Below, in pieces: positions 16,102 through 27,597 of a stretch of 64,000 nt of DNA. The notes under the pieces were generated by a model that was given only the letters and a program-made list of their open reading frames with translations, was not told where the DNA came from and ran no database searches. This DNA is from Methylophaga sp. Its GTDB lineage: Bacteria; Pseudomonadota; Gammaproteobacteria; Nitrosococcales; Methylophagaceae. Position 1 is the first letter of the stretch, and every line of letters begins with the position of its first letter. A program made the position numbers and the translations under genes. The stretch spans positions 1-64,000 of the forward strand of contig NZ_JAUSCC010000052.1 in NCBI RefSeq assembly GCF_030651745.1. Direction: 5' to 3'.

Positions 16102-16908
16102 TTACTTGAATTTTTTGCGTAACACGCCGCTAAGCGCGTCTACCAGCGTGACCATAAACAGAATCACCAGCAAAATCGCCAACACTTCCTGATATTGCAT
16201 AATGCGTAGTGAGCCCATCAGCTCAAAACCAATGCCGCCGGCACCGACCATGCCCATAACCGTTGATGCACGGAAGTTATATTCCCAACGATAAATAGCT
16301 ACGTCAGCAAACTGTGGCAAGACTTGGGGAAGAATCGCGTGATACAACACCTGCATCGGTGATGCTCCGGCTGCCCGAGCGGCTTCAACCGGGGCTTCAT
16401 CAACATGTTCAATCGCTTCAGCAAAAAATTTACCGACCATGCCTATTGAATGTAATGCCAATGCCAACACACCCGGCAACGCACCAAACCCTACTGCTGC
16501 CACGAAAATAATGCCCATGATCAATTCAGGCACGGATCGCAGAGCATTTAAAAAGACCCGTGATAACTGGAAAATAATGCCATGCGGTGCAGTATTACGT
16601 GCTGCCAGAAACGCCATCGGCACCGAAAACATCACGGCAATAGCTGTACCGGCAATACTCATCGCCAGCGTATCTAACAGTGGGGAAAACCAGTTACGGA
16701 TATTGGTAAAGTCAGGTGGAAATGACTCACCGGCTAAAGTGCCAATCGCTGGCAAACCATTCGCCAGTAATTCAAAGTTGAGTACATTCACATACCAGGC
16801 TGCAAGCAGGATGATGGCCAATAAGGCCACCACCTGCAGGGTTTGTTTTTTCCAGCGTTGGCTGTAACGTTTCAACGCCTCTTGATGAGTAATGACATGC
16901 GTATTCAT
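16102..16908 (-). CDS. ptxC: Phosphite ABC transporter permease PtxC
   Basis: 268 residues, inner membrane. One N-terminal helix (LQVVALLAIILLAAWY) is followed by a PhnE/PtxC-type permease domain of about five helices. The EAA loop that docks on the ATPase is clear (EAARAAGASPMQVLYHAILPQ, around 185-205), and GMVGAGGIGFELM lies near residue 225. It sits 9 bp upstream of ptxD and 9 bp after ptxB. Alone it could be a phosphonate permease PhnE; the neighbouring ptxD makes phosphite the likely substrate. Confidence 0.9.
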   Translation of the reverse strand: MNTHVITHQEALKRYSQRWKKQTLQVVALLAIILLAAWYVNVLNFELLANGLPAIGTLAGESFPPDFTNIRNWFSPLLDTLAMSIAGTAIAVMFSVPMAFLAARNTAPHGIIFQLSRVFLNALRSVPELIMGIIFVAAVGFGALPGVLALALHSIGMVGKFFAEAIEHVDEAPVEAARAAGASPMQVLYHAILPQVLPQFADVAIYRWEYNFRASTVMGMVGAGGIGFELMGSLRIMQYQEVLAILLVILFMVTLVDALSGVLRKKFK

Positions 16909-16917
16909 AAAACGTCC

Positions 16918-18635
<1,718 letters not shown>

Positions 18636-18713
18636 ATCATCACCTTTCGCAATATTAAGCGCCGCAGCATTGCGGTTCACAATCGAATGCTAAGGGGTAA
18701 ATATGACTGGCAA

Positions 18714-18742
18714 ATGAAGATTAGATGACCATTTGGTGACAA
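18714..18742 (-). promoter_or_regulatory. Pho-box-like repeats upstream of ptxA
   Basis: On the minus strand TTGTCAC-CAAA-TGGTCAT-CTAA-TCTTCAT: three 7-bp units 11 bp apart, resembling the PhoB half-site CTGTCAT. The first two fit best (5 of 7 each), the third weakly. Position and orientation suit activation of ptxABCDE under phosphate limitation, an inference. Confidence 0.55.
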
Positions 18743-18765
18743 TGGGCCAAACCACAGACATAAAA

Positions 18766-18796
18766 AAACCGCCAGTCCATAACAGACGGCGGTTTT
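18766..18796 (-). terminator. Terminator of ppnP
   Basis: AAAACCGCC-A-GTC pairs with GAC-GGCGGTTTT (one bulge), then TTT on the minus strand, 23 bp after the stop of ppnP. The outer stem can also serve the plus strand. Confidence 0.75.
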
Positions 18797-18819
18797 GGAA
18801 AACCAAACTAAATCAACGT

Positions 18820-19134
18820 TTAGTCTAAATAACTACAGCAATAATCGACCAGTTCGGTGATTTCAATATCAAATGATGAATTGGCCGGTACATTGAAAGA
18901 CTGACCGTAGGTAATCGGGGTCCATTCCGTGTCGCCATCCAGACGGTAACGCAATTGTCCGGCGAGAATTTCCATTAACTCGGCTTTCTCTGTACCAAAT
19001 TTATATTCACCCGGCATCATAATACCCAGGGTTTTATAACTGCCATCGTCAAAGGTCACTTTGCGGCTGGTCACTTTGCCATCGAAATAGATATTGGCTT
19101 CACGGGTCACCGTGACATTTTCAAATGTAGACAT
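18820..19134 (-). CDS. ppnP: Pyrimidine/purine nucleoside phosphorylase PpnP
   Basis: 104 residues, slightly longer than E. coli PpnP (YaiE, 94). It is a small cupin-fold cytosolic enzyme that splits several nucleosides with phosphate. The family pattern is clear: EANIYFDGKVTSRKV, TLGIMMPGEYKF, T..AELMEILAGQLRYRL, and a conserved GQSFNVPANSSFDIE ending near the C-terminus. It starts at ATG 19134 with an AGAGAG-type weak ribosome site. Monocistronic by appearance, with a strong terminator downstream. Its use of phosphate beside a phosphite operon may be coincidence. Confidence 0.92.
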   Translation of the reverse strand: MSTFENVTVTREANIYFDGKVTSRKVTFDDGSYKTLGIMMPGEYKFGTEKAELMEILAGQLRYRLDGDTEWTPITYGQSFNVPANSSFDIEITELVDYCCSYLD

Positions 19135-19176
19135 ACAGCTCTCTCTAGTAAAAATTTGAAGGAATATACGCCTGAG

Positions 19177-19932
19177 TTATCGAGGTGTCATCCAGTCTTT
19201 CATCTCTTTATATCCTTTAGGCACTTCATAGACATAAAGGCTATCGGTTTTGGTTTCTGACCAGGTCGCACCATTACGATCCACGTAATGAATTGTATCG
19301 CCTTCTTTCTTTACTGCGTAATGCACATAGTTGCTGCTGGATTTCGGATCAGTAAACACAAATCCATGACTGAGTTTTAATGAAACATCGCGATCCACAC
19401 CTTTCTGGAACGTACCCAAAGCAGGTGTTACCCGCCACCAGTGATAATCGTAGCTGGAAGCGTTGTTTTTATATTCCATGGCACGGATATGTCTCGCACC
19501 CTGCAGCTCAGCTTCTTCATGCCAAAAGCCGTCCAGCTCCTGCTCTGTGATCTGTGGCGGACGCACAAAGCTATACAAACCGTTATTAAAACTGAAGCTT
19601 TGTTTTTGCCAATCAACCTGCGTCTGAATGGCTCTGTTGGAGGCTTTGCTGCCCTCAGCCGGTGTCAGGGTTAATTGACCTTCGCCTGATAGTTCCACTT
19701 TATAAGTATTGAGTGGATCGACATCGCCGGTCGCTGATAAAAATGCCATGCCATTATCAAAGGTCAAAACGCCTCGTCCAGAGGTATCAACCCATTTTCC
19801 CTGCAGATTTTGCTGCTGGTTTTGACTGATAGTCGTCGCAGATTGTGTAGATGTATCTGCCTGAACGGTTGCCATCATTGGCATGATCAACATCAACAGT
19901 GTTGATGGGACCAAAATTACTGATTTTTTCAT
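19177..19932 (-). CDS. Exported protein of unknown function
   Basis: 251 residues with a classic signal peptide (MKKSVILVPSTLLMLIMPMMATVQA), hence periplasmic or outer-membrane-associated; there is no lipobox Cys. The mature part is beta-rich and falls into two similar lobes, one from LQGKWVDTSGRGVLTF and one from ELDGFWHEEAELQGAR, a lipocalin- or DUF-like pattern where each lobe begins with (L)xGxW. No recognised family. Strongly expressed-looking start, with GGAAG about 15 bases before ATG. It lies between ubiK and ppnP with gaps of 36-42 bp and could be co-transcribed with ubiK. Confidence 0.6.
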   Translation of the reverse strand: MKKSVILVPSTLLMLIMPMMATVQADTSTQSATTISQNQQQNLQGKWVDTSGRGVLTFDNGMAFLSATGDVDPLNTYKVELSGEGQLTLTPAEGSKASNRAIQTQVDWQKQSFSFNNGLYSFVRPPQITEQELDGFWHEEAELQGARHIRAMEYKNNASSYDYHWWRVTPALGTFQKGVDRDVSLKLSHGFVFTDPKSSSNYVHYAVKKEGDTIHYVDRNGATWSETKTDSLYVYEVPKGYKEMKDWMTPR

Positions 19933-19968
19933 CTCTCTCTAACTTCCTTTTTAGTTATGGTAAAACTT

Positions 19969-20217
19969 TTATTTATTGTTTAACTGTTCCAACTCTTCTA
20001 CTCGTTTTTCCAGCGCTTCCAGCTTTTCACGGGTACGCAACAAAACCTGGGATTGCACTTCAAACTCTTCACGAGTCACTAAATCTAATTTATTAAACGT
20101 GGAGGTCATCGCAGCGCGAATGTTTTTTTCAGCATCATCACGCATTTGCAACAAGCCGGGTGGCAAGGCACGGGTAATGGTATCGGCGATTTCATCGAAT
20201 TTTTTGGGATCGATCAT
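19969..20217 (-). CDS. ubiK: Ubiquinone biosynthesis accessory factor UbiK
   Basis: 82 residues, the normal size. The sequence starts MIDPKKFDEIADTI, then PPGLLQMRDDAEKNIRAAM, and ends in a coiled coil (LLRTREKLEALEKRVEELEQL). UbiK (YqiC, BMFP family) forms a trimer with UbiJ and helps the late hydroxylation steps of ubiquinone synthesis at the membrane surface. No other ubi genes are in view, which is normal for this gene. Start ATG 20217. Confidence 0.9.
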   Translation of the reverse strand: MIDPKKFDEIADTITRALPPGLLQMRDDAEKNIRAAMTSTFNKLDLVTREEFEVQSQVLLRTREKLEALEKRVEELEQLNNK

Positions 20218-20292
20218 GTTGGTTCCTTGATTGAAATGATTCTTTTGTATTCTACGGGAATATCAGTCGGACTCAATTTAACGCAAATTGTT

Positions 20293-21756
20293 CTATTTTT
20301 TGCCCGTTAACAACGAGCCAAAAATGCCCCGTACCAAACGCCGGCCAATCTGACTGCCAACCGAGCGCATGGCACTTTTGGCAAAGGCTTCAAATATCGA
20401 TTCGCGATTACTGACACGCTTTGGTTTAACAGTCTCTTTCATTGCATTTGGTTGATCGGCCAGTGCCGCCTGCTGCATTTTTTCGGCACGTTCGGCGAGG
20501 ATTTCATGCGCCGATTCACGGTCCAGCATTTTTTCATAAACACCAGCCACTAAAGAACTTTGCATTAATTGCTGACGTTGTTGTGGCGTGATTGGGCCAA
20601 TTTGCCCCTGCGGCGGCTTAATCATGGTTCGCTGCACAATCTGCGGCCGACCTTTTTCATCCAGCATGGAAACCAACGCTTCTCCCACGCCCATTTCGGT
20701 AATAACTTCGGTGGTGGAAAAAGCCGGATTATCACGAAATGTTTCTGCGGCAGCCTTGACCGCTTTTTGATCTCTGGCAGTGTAGGCCCGCAACGCATGT
20801 TGAATGCGATTTCCCAGCTGGCCTAAGACACTATCTGGAATATCGGTCGGGTTTTGCGTGACAAAATACACTCCCACACCTTTGGACCGAATCAAACGCA
20901 CAACCTGTTCAATCTTATCAAGCAAAGCTTTGGGAGCATCATCAAATATCAGATGCGCTTCATCAAAAAATAAAACCAACTTGGGCTTTTCCGGATCGCC
21001 AACTTCGGGCAGCTGGTCAAATAATTCTGCCAGCAGCCACAATAAAAACGTGCTGTATAGCTGTGGGGACTGCATTAACTTATCGGCTGCCAGTAAGTTA
21101 ATCATGCCTTTGCCATGCACATCGGTTTGCATTAAGTCATCCAGATTCAATACCGGCTCGGTAAACAGTTTGTCTGCCCCCTGATCTTCCAATACCAGTA
21201 AACGCCGTTGAATAGCGCCGACACTGGCCGCTGAAATATTGCCGTACAACGTCTGAAACTCGCTGGCATTTTCGGCGACAAACTGCAGCATGGCTCGTAA
21301 GTCTTTCAGATCAAGCACCAGCCAGCCATTGTCATCTGCCACCCGAAAAAGCAGTGTTAACACACCTTGCTGGGTGTCATTAAGATTCATCAATCGGGAC
21401 AGCAATAACGGCCCCATATCGGAAATAGTAGTGCGAACCGGATGCCCCTGTTCACCGAACACATCCCAGAAAGTAGTGGGAAACCCGGAAAACCGGAAGT
21501 CATCAAGCTGCATTAAGCTGACACGTTCACTGATTTTGGGATGCGCTTTACCCGGCTGACTGATGCCGGACAAATCGCCTTTAATATCGGCCGCAAACAC
21601 TGGTACGCCAATATTACTGAAGGCCTCGGCCAATCCCTGCAAGGTCACTGTTTTGCCAGTGCCGGTAGCGCCAGCAATCAAGCCATGACGATTGGCCATC
21701 TGCGGCAATAAAAATACCGGCAGGTCTGCCTGTCCGATAAACATGGGTAATGCCAT
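20293..21756 (-). CDS. DUF853/YjgR HerA-like ATPase
   Basis: 487 residues, the typical length of YjgR. An ASCE P-loop ATPase: Walker A GATGTGKTVT at ~30-38, Walker B LVLFFDEAHLIF near 260, then the sensor-like VYFVTQNPTDIPD and the Arg-rich NRIQHALRAYT. This family is the chromosomal relative of HerA/VirB4-type motors; its role is not established. A positively charged C-terminus (KRVSNRESIFEAFAKSAMRSVGSQIGRRLVRG) may bind nucleic acid or membrane. Single gene, divergent from zapG. No sign that it belongs to a SIR2-HerA or similar defence pair here. Confidence 0.85.
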   Translation of the reverse strand: MALPMFIGQADLPVFLLPQMANRHGLIAGATGTGKTVTLQGLAEAFSNIGVPVFAADIKGDLSGISQPGKAHPKISERVSLMQLDDFRFSGFPTTFWDVFGEQGHPVRTTISDMGPLLLSRLMNLNDTQQGVLTLLFRVADDNGWLVLDLKDLRAMLQFVAENASEFQTLYGNISAASVGAIQRRLLVLEDQGADKLFTEPVLNLDDLMQTDVHGKGMINLLAADKLMQSPQLYSTFLLWLLAELFDQLPEVGDPEKPKLVLFFDEAHLIFDDAPKALLDKIEQVVRLIRSKGVGVYFVTQNPTDIPDSVLGQLGNRIQHALRAYTARDQKAVKAAAETFRDNPAFSTTEVITEMGVGEALVSMLDEKGRPQIVQRTMIKPPQGQIGPITPQQRQQLMQSSLVAGVYEKMLDRESAHEILAERAEKMQQAALADQPNAMKETVKPKRVSNRESIFEAFAKSAMRSVGSQIGRRLVRGIFGSLLTGKK

Positions 21757-21953
21757 ATGCTCTCCTTATCCACACCGTTCATCCAAGGGATATTCAATAC
21801 CAAAATGTGGTCAACACTATTGCCTTGTTCTACACGTTATCTGTTTGCGGACTCCTCTGATGCAAGCTATGCTGTCTCTATCAAAGCCGTTTTCCACCAC
21901 ACGGTAACGTTTAATAATAAGCTTTTTTGCAAAGATTTCATTAGGGATTTGTC

Positions 21954-22385
21954 ATGACATCAATTGAAATATGGGCCATCGGCATTGTTGCAGTTGTTAT
22001 CGCAGGGATTGTTGGTTTTCTGGTGGGTCGCCGCCAACCGGTTGGTAGTCCGGAACAATTGAAGCAACTGACACAGGCGCATGAGCGCCAACTATCGCAG
22101 GTCCAGGCTGAATTCGATGCCTATCAGGAAGAAGTGCATGCCTATCACGAGAAAACAGCCAATTTATTTGTTTCCATTGCCGCTCCCTACAAAGAGATGT
22201 TTGATCATCTGACTGAAGGCTACGACAAACTCGGTAATTTCACTGAACATAAAGTGTTACCGGATCGTGCCGGTGCATTGTTAGATGGCCCGGATGCTAA
22301 CAAACACGTGGTACCCGAGCTGACTGAAGATTTGAAACTGCATGAAGAAAAACTCCGGGCAAAAGCAGCATTAAAAGACTACTAG
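21954..22385 (+). CDS. zapG: ZapG/YhcB cell-envelope protein (DUF1043)
   Basis: 143 residues. One N-terminal membrane helix (IWAIGIVAVVIAGIVGFLVG, residues 6-25) followed by RR and a long coiled coil (EQLKQLTQAHERQLSQVQAEFDAYQEEV) and a less ordered tail, the standard YhcB plan. In E. coli it links cell division and envelope synthesis at the inner membrane. Convergent with recD: the two stop codons lie in the same palindromic CTAG at 22382-22385. Start ATG 21954 after a run of Shine-Dalgarno-like AGGGATT. Confidence 0.88.
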   Translation: MTSIEIWAIGIVAVVIAGIVGFLVGRRQPVGSPEQLKQLTQAHERQLSQVQAEFDAYQEEVHAYHEKTANLFVSIAAPYKEMFDHLTEGYDKLGNFTEHKVLPDRAGALLDGPDANKHVVPELTEDLKLHEEKLRAKAALKDY

Positions 22386-24124
22386 GGCTGGTTGCTAAGT
22401 AACTTCGCCAAACCACTTTCCCGTTGATGGCGACGTTGCACAGCCTGTTTTAATACTGGCTGCGTCGACAAAATCTGCACCGATTGCCGCGCTCTGGTGA
22501 GCGCGGTATACACCAGCTCCCGACTCAATACCGCTGCATCTTCTTCTGGCAATAACAACGCAATATGATCAAATTCTGATCCCTGACTTTTATGTACCGT
22601 CATCGCAAACACCGTTTCATGTGCCGGTAACCGGCTTAACGGTAGCCAACGCAATTCTTCCCCGAACAGAAAACAGGCCTGTAACTCGCCATCAGCATTG
22701 GCTAACACTACACCGATATCGCCATTAAACAGGTTCTGTCGATAATGATTCTGCGTGATCATAATCGGCCGTCCGGGATAAAACGGCTGTGCTGTGCGCC
22801 AACCGCGTTTTGCCAGCAATTGACTCATCATCTGATTCACCGAATACACTGATTGCGGCCCTTGTTTCACCGCACAGAGCATGCGAAATGCTTCAAATGC
22901 TTTAATACAGCTCACCGCATCTTGCCGCTGTTCAATCGCTTCGATAAACCGCTGATAGCCGTTCAATATCTGTATTTGTATTTGCTCGGTGCCTGGGGCT
23001 AATAAGGTTGAATGTGTTTGATTCAGCAATAATTCCATGACCTGATCCGCTGCGCCCTGATTCACTGCCTGGGCCAATAAACCGACCTGGCCACCCGCTG
23101 CAAAGCGATAGCTGTGTTGTAATTTAACCAGACTGTCTTCTAACGGATTGTCAGCATTGGTGGCAGCTAAATCAATGTCACTGATCTGTTTTACCCATGC
23201 TTTGAAATCGGCTGAAAAACTCGGTTGTTCGGCACATAGATTGGCTAATACCGCACCGGATTCGACGGAGGCTAACTGATCGCTGTCACCCAATAAAATC
23301 AGTCGTGCATGCAATGGCAGTGCTTTCAACGTAATTGCCATCAAATTGATATCAATCATCGACGCTTCATCGACAATCAACACATCCACCGGCAATGGCC
23401 GTTCAGCAGAGTAACGACCCTGATCAAATCTGGCGCTGATACCCAGTAAACGATGCAGCGTTTTGGCAATATATTGTTCGCCTGTTTGCTGATTAATCGC
23501 CTGCTGCAAACGCGCTGCAGCTTTACCAGTCGGGGCGGCTAATGCAATTCGTGGTTTGTCATCATTCAACTGCAAACATTGCAGAATTTTTAATACCACC
23601 GTGGTTTTACCGGTGCCGGGTCCACCGGAAATCACACAAAGCTGACGCCGCAACGCACTTAAAACTGCCACTTTCTGCCAGTCGATATCCGGCAGATGAT
23701 TCTGCCAATCCCCCATAAATGTCAGCAACTTATCTGCAGCCGGCAAAGAAACACTGTCTTTTAGACGTTGTTTGATAGCCTTGGCAACCTGCTGCTCCGA
23801 CTGCCAATAACGATACAGGTACAACAAACCATCTGCTGTCAGCACCAATGGTTTGAATTCGCCGGGCTTGCCCACGACTTCGCTGTTTTGCAATTGCTTC
23901 AACCATTGGAAAGCGCCGGGTAACGCATCCTGAACAAGTGGATTCAGTGAATTGAAGTCATTCAGGTTCAGGCACACATGGCCTTCGCTAATGGTTTCAC
24001 TCAGTAATCCAGCGGTTAACGTGACCAGCGGATCTTCTGTTTGCTGTTGACGACCGATATAGGCAGCAAACTGATAAGCCAGCTCAGAAAAGCCGGTTTC
24101 ACGCAGTAGTTTCAAGGCATTCAT
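22382..24124 (-). CDS. recD: Exodeoxyribonuclease V subunit RecD
   Basis: 580 residues (E. coli 608). The 5'-3' helicase subunit of RecBCD: Walker A ISGGPGTGKTT near residue 168, Walker B LIVDEASMID, and the C-terminal motif FAMTVHKSQGSEFDH with ALTRARQ. The N-terminal ~110 residues form the RecB-binding domain. Its ATG overlaps the recB stop by 4 bp (ATGA), so translation is coupled. The unusual residue TLHRLLG is family-typical. With recC and recB it makes the full nuclease/helicase used for double-strand break repair and against linear foreign DNA. Confidence 0.95.
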   Translation of the reverse strand: MNALKLLRETGFSELAYQFAAYIGRQQQTEDPLVTLTAGLLSETISEGHVCLNLNDFNSLNPLVQDALPGAFQWLKQLQNSEVVGKPGEFKPLVLTADGLLYLYRYWQSEQQVAKAIKQRLKDSVSLPAADKLLTFMGDWQNHLPDIDWQKVAVLSALRRQLCVISGGPGTGKTTVVLKILQCLQLNDDKPRIALAAPTGKAAARLQQAINQQTGEQYIAKTLHRLLGISARFDQGRYSAERPLPVDVLIVDEASMIDINLMAITLKALPLHARLILLGDSDQLASVESGAVLANLCAEQPSFSADFKAWVKQISDIDLAATNADNPLEDSLVKLQHSYRFAAGGQVGLLAQAVNQGAADQVMELLLNQTHSTLLAPGTEQIQIQILNGYQRFIEAIEQRQDAVSCIKAFEAFRMLCAVKQGPQSVYSVNQMMSQLLAKRGWRTAQPFYPGRPIMITQNHYRQNLFNGDIGVVLANADGELQACFLFGEELRWLPLSRLPAHETVFAMTVHKSQGSEFDHIALLLPEEDAAVLSRELVYTALTRARQSVQILSTQPVLKQAVQRRHQRESGLAKLLSNQP

Positions 24125-27100
24125 TGCTCACCTGCCATCAACTGATCTACCGCTTCAAGTAATGTTCTATCCAGCCGATCAAAATACACACCGGTTTGTG
24201 ACCACTCCGCTTGCATACCCCGCAAAAACAAGTAATACACACCACCAAAATGTACTTCTGGATCATAATCCGGCAAGCGTTGTTTTAGATGTCGATGCAA
24301 TGCCAGACTGTAAATCAGATATTGCAGCGGATAACCATGACTCAGCATCGCGTTCTGCAAGGCTTCACCTTGATACTGTGACGGCTCAAAGCCAAGATGA
24401 TTGGATTTATAGTCGGCCACATAAAAGCGCCCGTCATGTTCAAACACCAAATCGATAAAACCTTTCATAAAGCCGGTAAGTTCATGAAAGTGCAGATCTG
24501 CCGCCAGCTTCTGCCAGATCGAATCTTTGTCGGTCTGCTGCAGCACATTTTTTAATGCTGTCATATTCAATCCGGCCACAGGGAAATAAAACGCCATTTC
24601 ATTAATGCGCTGACTTGCCGGTAAATCACATAACCGCAGGCCACTGTCGGCATTCAATGGAGTTTGCAATATCGCCAACAACCAGTTAGTCACCACTTCG
24701 GTCCACTGCAAATCCAGTCCAAACTGTGGCAATAACCGTGACACTGTCTGTTGGATTTGGGTGGCATCAGCCGAATCAAATTCAATATTTTCCAGACATT
24801 TATGCAGAAAATTACCGGCCTGACGTCCCCGTTCAAAACCAAACCGATCCTTGCTGTTACGTTGCATTATCGTCTCGGTTTCAACCGTCACGGGTTCAGC
24901 ATCATAATCCGGCTGCTCGGAAACATGGCCACGACTTAACAGCGAAAAACTGCCAATGCGCCATGGTTTATGGATGTCTCCGGTAAAGCTTCTGGCTTGA
25001 TAAAGTGTTGTCTCTGATTTAGCAGCCTGATACATCAGTGGCGGTTGAGGCTGATAATCGGTAATCGCAATGCTGCCGCAACTGCTGGCTGACAAATTCT
25101 GTAAATCTTCACGCATGTCTGCTGAGTTTTCGCCGTGCAAAAGTTGATATAACGCCGATTTCTGTACATCTCGTACATTGCCCCAGACAATAACGCAGCG
25201 TTCCCGGGCCCGGGTTAAAGCCACATACAACAAACGTAATGACTCAGCCTGCTGTTCCTGCTCAGCGACTATTTGTGCTTCTGAAAATAAAGGCTCAGCT
25301 AATGCCACACTGGGTTGATGCTGATTATCTGGATCATGAAACTCAATAATATCGGTCTTGTTTTTGAAGGTTCTGGCGGTCCAGTTGAATGGGCAAAACA
25401 CAATCGGATATTCCAGACCTTTACTGGAATGGATGGTCATGATTTTGACCAAAGCCGCATCACTTTCCAGCCGCAATTGAGCAGTTTCATCTTCTGTGGC
25501 ACTGGCTTCCCGCTGTCTGGCAAACCATTGGTTGACCGCTTCAATATGATTGTTCTGCCGGGCCGATTCTGCCTGAATCAATTCGGCCAGATGCAAAAAG
25601 TTGGTCAGTTGGCGTTCCCCGTCTGCCTGTTCAAGCAGATGTTGCAGTCCATTATCCAACTGCAACAGAAAGCGGAACATCGCCATAAAACCGGATTGCT
25701 GCCAGCGCTGTTGCAATAGCTGCAACTGATCCATTAACGCATTCCAACGCAATTCATCCTGCTGGATCGCATATAAATCCTCAGCAGAATATTGAAATAA
25801 TGGCCCGGCCAACACCGTACTCAAACGCTGATGATGATCGGGTTGTGCCAGCGCCAGCATTAAACAGGACAAATCTGCTGCCTGCTTAGACGCAAACACA
25901 TTTTCCCTGCCCTGCTGCACACTGTTAATGCCACGCCGGCGTAATGCCTGTTGAATCAATTCAGCCTGTGCATGGCTGGGCACTAATACGGCAATATCAC
26001 CGCCCGTTAAAGGTCGCGCCTGCTGACTTTCTTCATCAATCAAGCGGGCTTTATTGTTGGCAGCGAGATTTAATAAGCGGGCAATTTCGTTAGTGGTTAT
26101 TTCAACGGCTGCATTTCTCATTGCTTCAATGTTCAGTGGTTTGTCACTTTCCACATAACTGAACTGCAACGCTGCCGTTTCGCCATCATCAACTTGAAGT
26201 GCAGCCTCGCCATTACGCGAAGCATCCACTTCGACAAACGGAATCTGTTCATAGATAAAAGGCGCAGCTGTTTGCATAAACAAGCGGTTGACCGCCGACA
26301 CCAGCGAAATATGTGAACGCCAGTTTTTCCCCAAGGTGTAGCTTGCTAACGCATCCTGCTTGGCTTTGAGATAAGTGAAAATATCAGCGCCACGGAAACT
26401 GTAAATTGCCTGTTTGGGATCGCCAACAAAAAACACTGGCAGGCCGCTTGCTGCAAATATCCGACGAAAATTATCGTATTGCACCGGATCAGTGTCCTGA
26501 AACTCATCAATCAATGCGGCCTTAAACTGTTCACGCAATCTGCTGACCAACCACTCCCCTTGTGGGCCTTGTAATGCCTGAGAAAGATTAATCAACAAAT
26601 CATCGTAAGACTGCACCTGCTGCTGCATTTTTTGCTGTGGCAACTGTTCACGGATAAATGCCAACAATTGCAGACGCAACTGTTGCAGCTGCAATGCCCG
26701 GACATTATCCAAATCCTGATAACGCTGTTTTAAGGTATCCATCGCAGCCAAGAATCGCAGCTCTGGTAATGTTGTGCCCTTTTTCAAACTGGTTTCGGCT
26801 TTTTCCTGCGTCGCTAAATCCAACAACTCGTCCCAAGCTGACGGACAGGCTGATTCGTTGAAAATAATACTTAGCAATTGCAGCAGACGTTCGACTTTTT
26901 CAGGTTTATAACTGGTTTTGCTCAGTCCCCCACCCACTAAAAATGCAGTGATCTGCTCTGATTCTTTTTGCCAGCTTTGGCTGGTATTCCAAAAGGCATT
27001 ATTTAAGGCTTCGGTAACCGAATCCGCATCCACATTCGGCAAATCCTGTATCTGCAGATACGGCTTTCCAACCAGACTGCGTATCGATTGCAACAGGGTT

Positions 27101-27597
27101 TCCGGGGTTTGTTTTCTGGCCAGTAAATAAGCCGTGAAATCATTGTCGGACTGCACCACAACCTTGCGCCAGAAGTCATCGGTAACCGCGAGTAATAGCT
27201 CACGATCATCGCCAATCAAATCCATTTCAAACGGGCTGCCGGATTCAAAAGCAAAGTCTTTCAGCACTTGCTGACAAAAGCTGTGAATAGTGTAAATGGC
27301 CGCTTCATCAAAACTTTGAATCGCCAGATCCAGTCGTTTCAAATCCTGAGTTCGGCTGGGTTGTTGATTGATTATCAGCTTGCGTTCATCACTGAGCTTT
27401 TTACGCAGTCGATCGCGTAATTCCTGCGTTGCAGCACGGGTATAAGTAACCACCAGAATCTGATCAACGTTGAGTTGATGTTCCAATATCAAGCGTAAAT
27501 ACAGCCCGGCCAGCGTATAGGTTTTACCCGTACCGGCACTGGCTTCAATCAGATTGACATCCTTTAACGGGGTAGTGTCGAGATCAAACTGTTTCAT
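24121..27597 (-). CDS. recB: Exodeoxyribonuclease V subunit RecB
   Basis: 1158 residues from ATG 27597 (the in-frame start at 27624 lies inside recC and is less likely). A 3'-5' superfamily 1 helicase: Walker A ASAGTGKTYTL at the N-terminus, ALIDEFQDTDPVQ for Walker B, VGDPKQAIYSFRGAD, TIHSSKGLEYPIVF and VALTRARE. The C-terminal nuclease domain is intact with H (FLHKCLE), D (GFIDLVFEH) and DYKSN (YVADYKSNHLG). Its start overlaps the recC stop by 4 bp (ATGA). Length and motif set indicate a functional subunit. Confidence 0.95.
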   Translation of the reverse strand: MKQFDLDTTPLKDVNLIEASAGTGKTYTLAGLYLRLILEHQLNVDQILVVTYTRAATQELRDRLRKKLSDERKLIINQQPSRTQDLKRLDLAIQSFDEAAIYTIHSFCQQVLKDFAFESGSPFEMDLIGDDRELLLAVTDDFWRKVVVQSDNDFTAYLLARKQTPETLLQSIRSLVGKPYLQIQDLPNVDADSVTEALNNAFWNTSQSWQKESEQITAFLVGGGLSKTSYKPEKVERLLQLLSIIFNESACPSAWDELLDLATQEKAETSLKKGTTLPELRFLAAMDTLKQRYQDLDNVRALQLQQLRLQLLAFIREQLPQQKMQQQVQSYDDLLINLSQALQGPQGEWLVSRLREQFKAALIDEFQDTDPVQYDNFRRIFAASGLPVFFVGDPKQAIYSFRGADIFTYLKAKQDALASYTLGKNWRSHISLVSAVNRLFMQTAAPFIYEQIPFVEVDASRNGEAALQVDDGETAALQFSYVESDKPLNIEAMRNAAVEITTNEIARLLNLAANNKARLIDEESQQARPLTGGDIAVLVPSHAQAELIQQALRRRGINSVQQGRENVFASKQAADLSCLMLALAQPDHHQRLSTVLAGPLFQYSAEDLYAIQQDELRWNALMDQLQLLQQRWQQSGFMAMFRFLLQLDNGLQHLLEQADGERQLTNFLHLAELIQAESARQNNHIEAVNQWFARQREASATEDETAQLRLESDAALVKIMTIHSSKGLEYPIVFCPFNWTARTFKNKTDIIEFHDPDNQHQPSVALAEPLFSEAQIVAEQEQQAESLRLLYVALTRARERCVIVWGNVRDVQKSALYQLLHGENSADMREDLQNLSASSCGSIAITDYQPQPPLMYQAAKSETTLYQARSFTGDIHKPWRIGSFSLLSRGHVSEQPDYDAEPVTVETETIMQRNSKDRFGFERGRQAGNFLHKCLENIEFDSADATQIQQTVSRLLPQFGLDLQWTEVVTNWLLAILQTPLNADSGLRLCDLPASQRINEMAFYFPVAGLNMTALKNVLQQTDKDSIWQKLAADLHFHELTGFMKGFIDLVFEHDGRFYVADYKSNHLGFEPSQYQGEALQNAMLSHGYPLQYLIYSLALHRHLKQRLPDYDPEVHFGGVYYLFLRGMQAEWSQTGVYFDRLDRTLLEAVDQLMAGEQ

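Noticed and set aside
20293..21756. HerA-type motor as part of a SIR2-HerA defence pair with the SIR2 gene
   Set aside because: The genes are 26 kb apart and this ATPase is the widespread YjgR type found in housekeeping regions.
22382..22385. Shared stop site (CTAG) of zapG and recD as a regulatory signal
   Set aside because: It is simply a convergent overlap of two TAG stops; no further structure supports a role.
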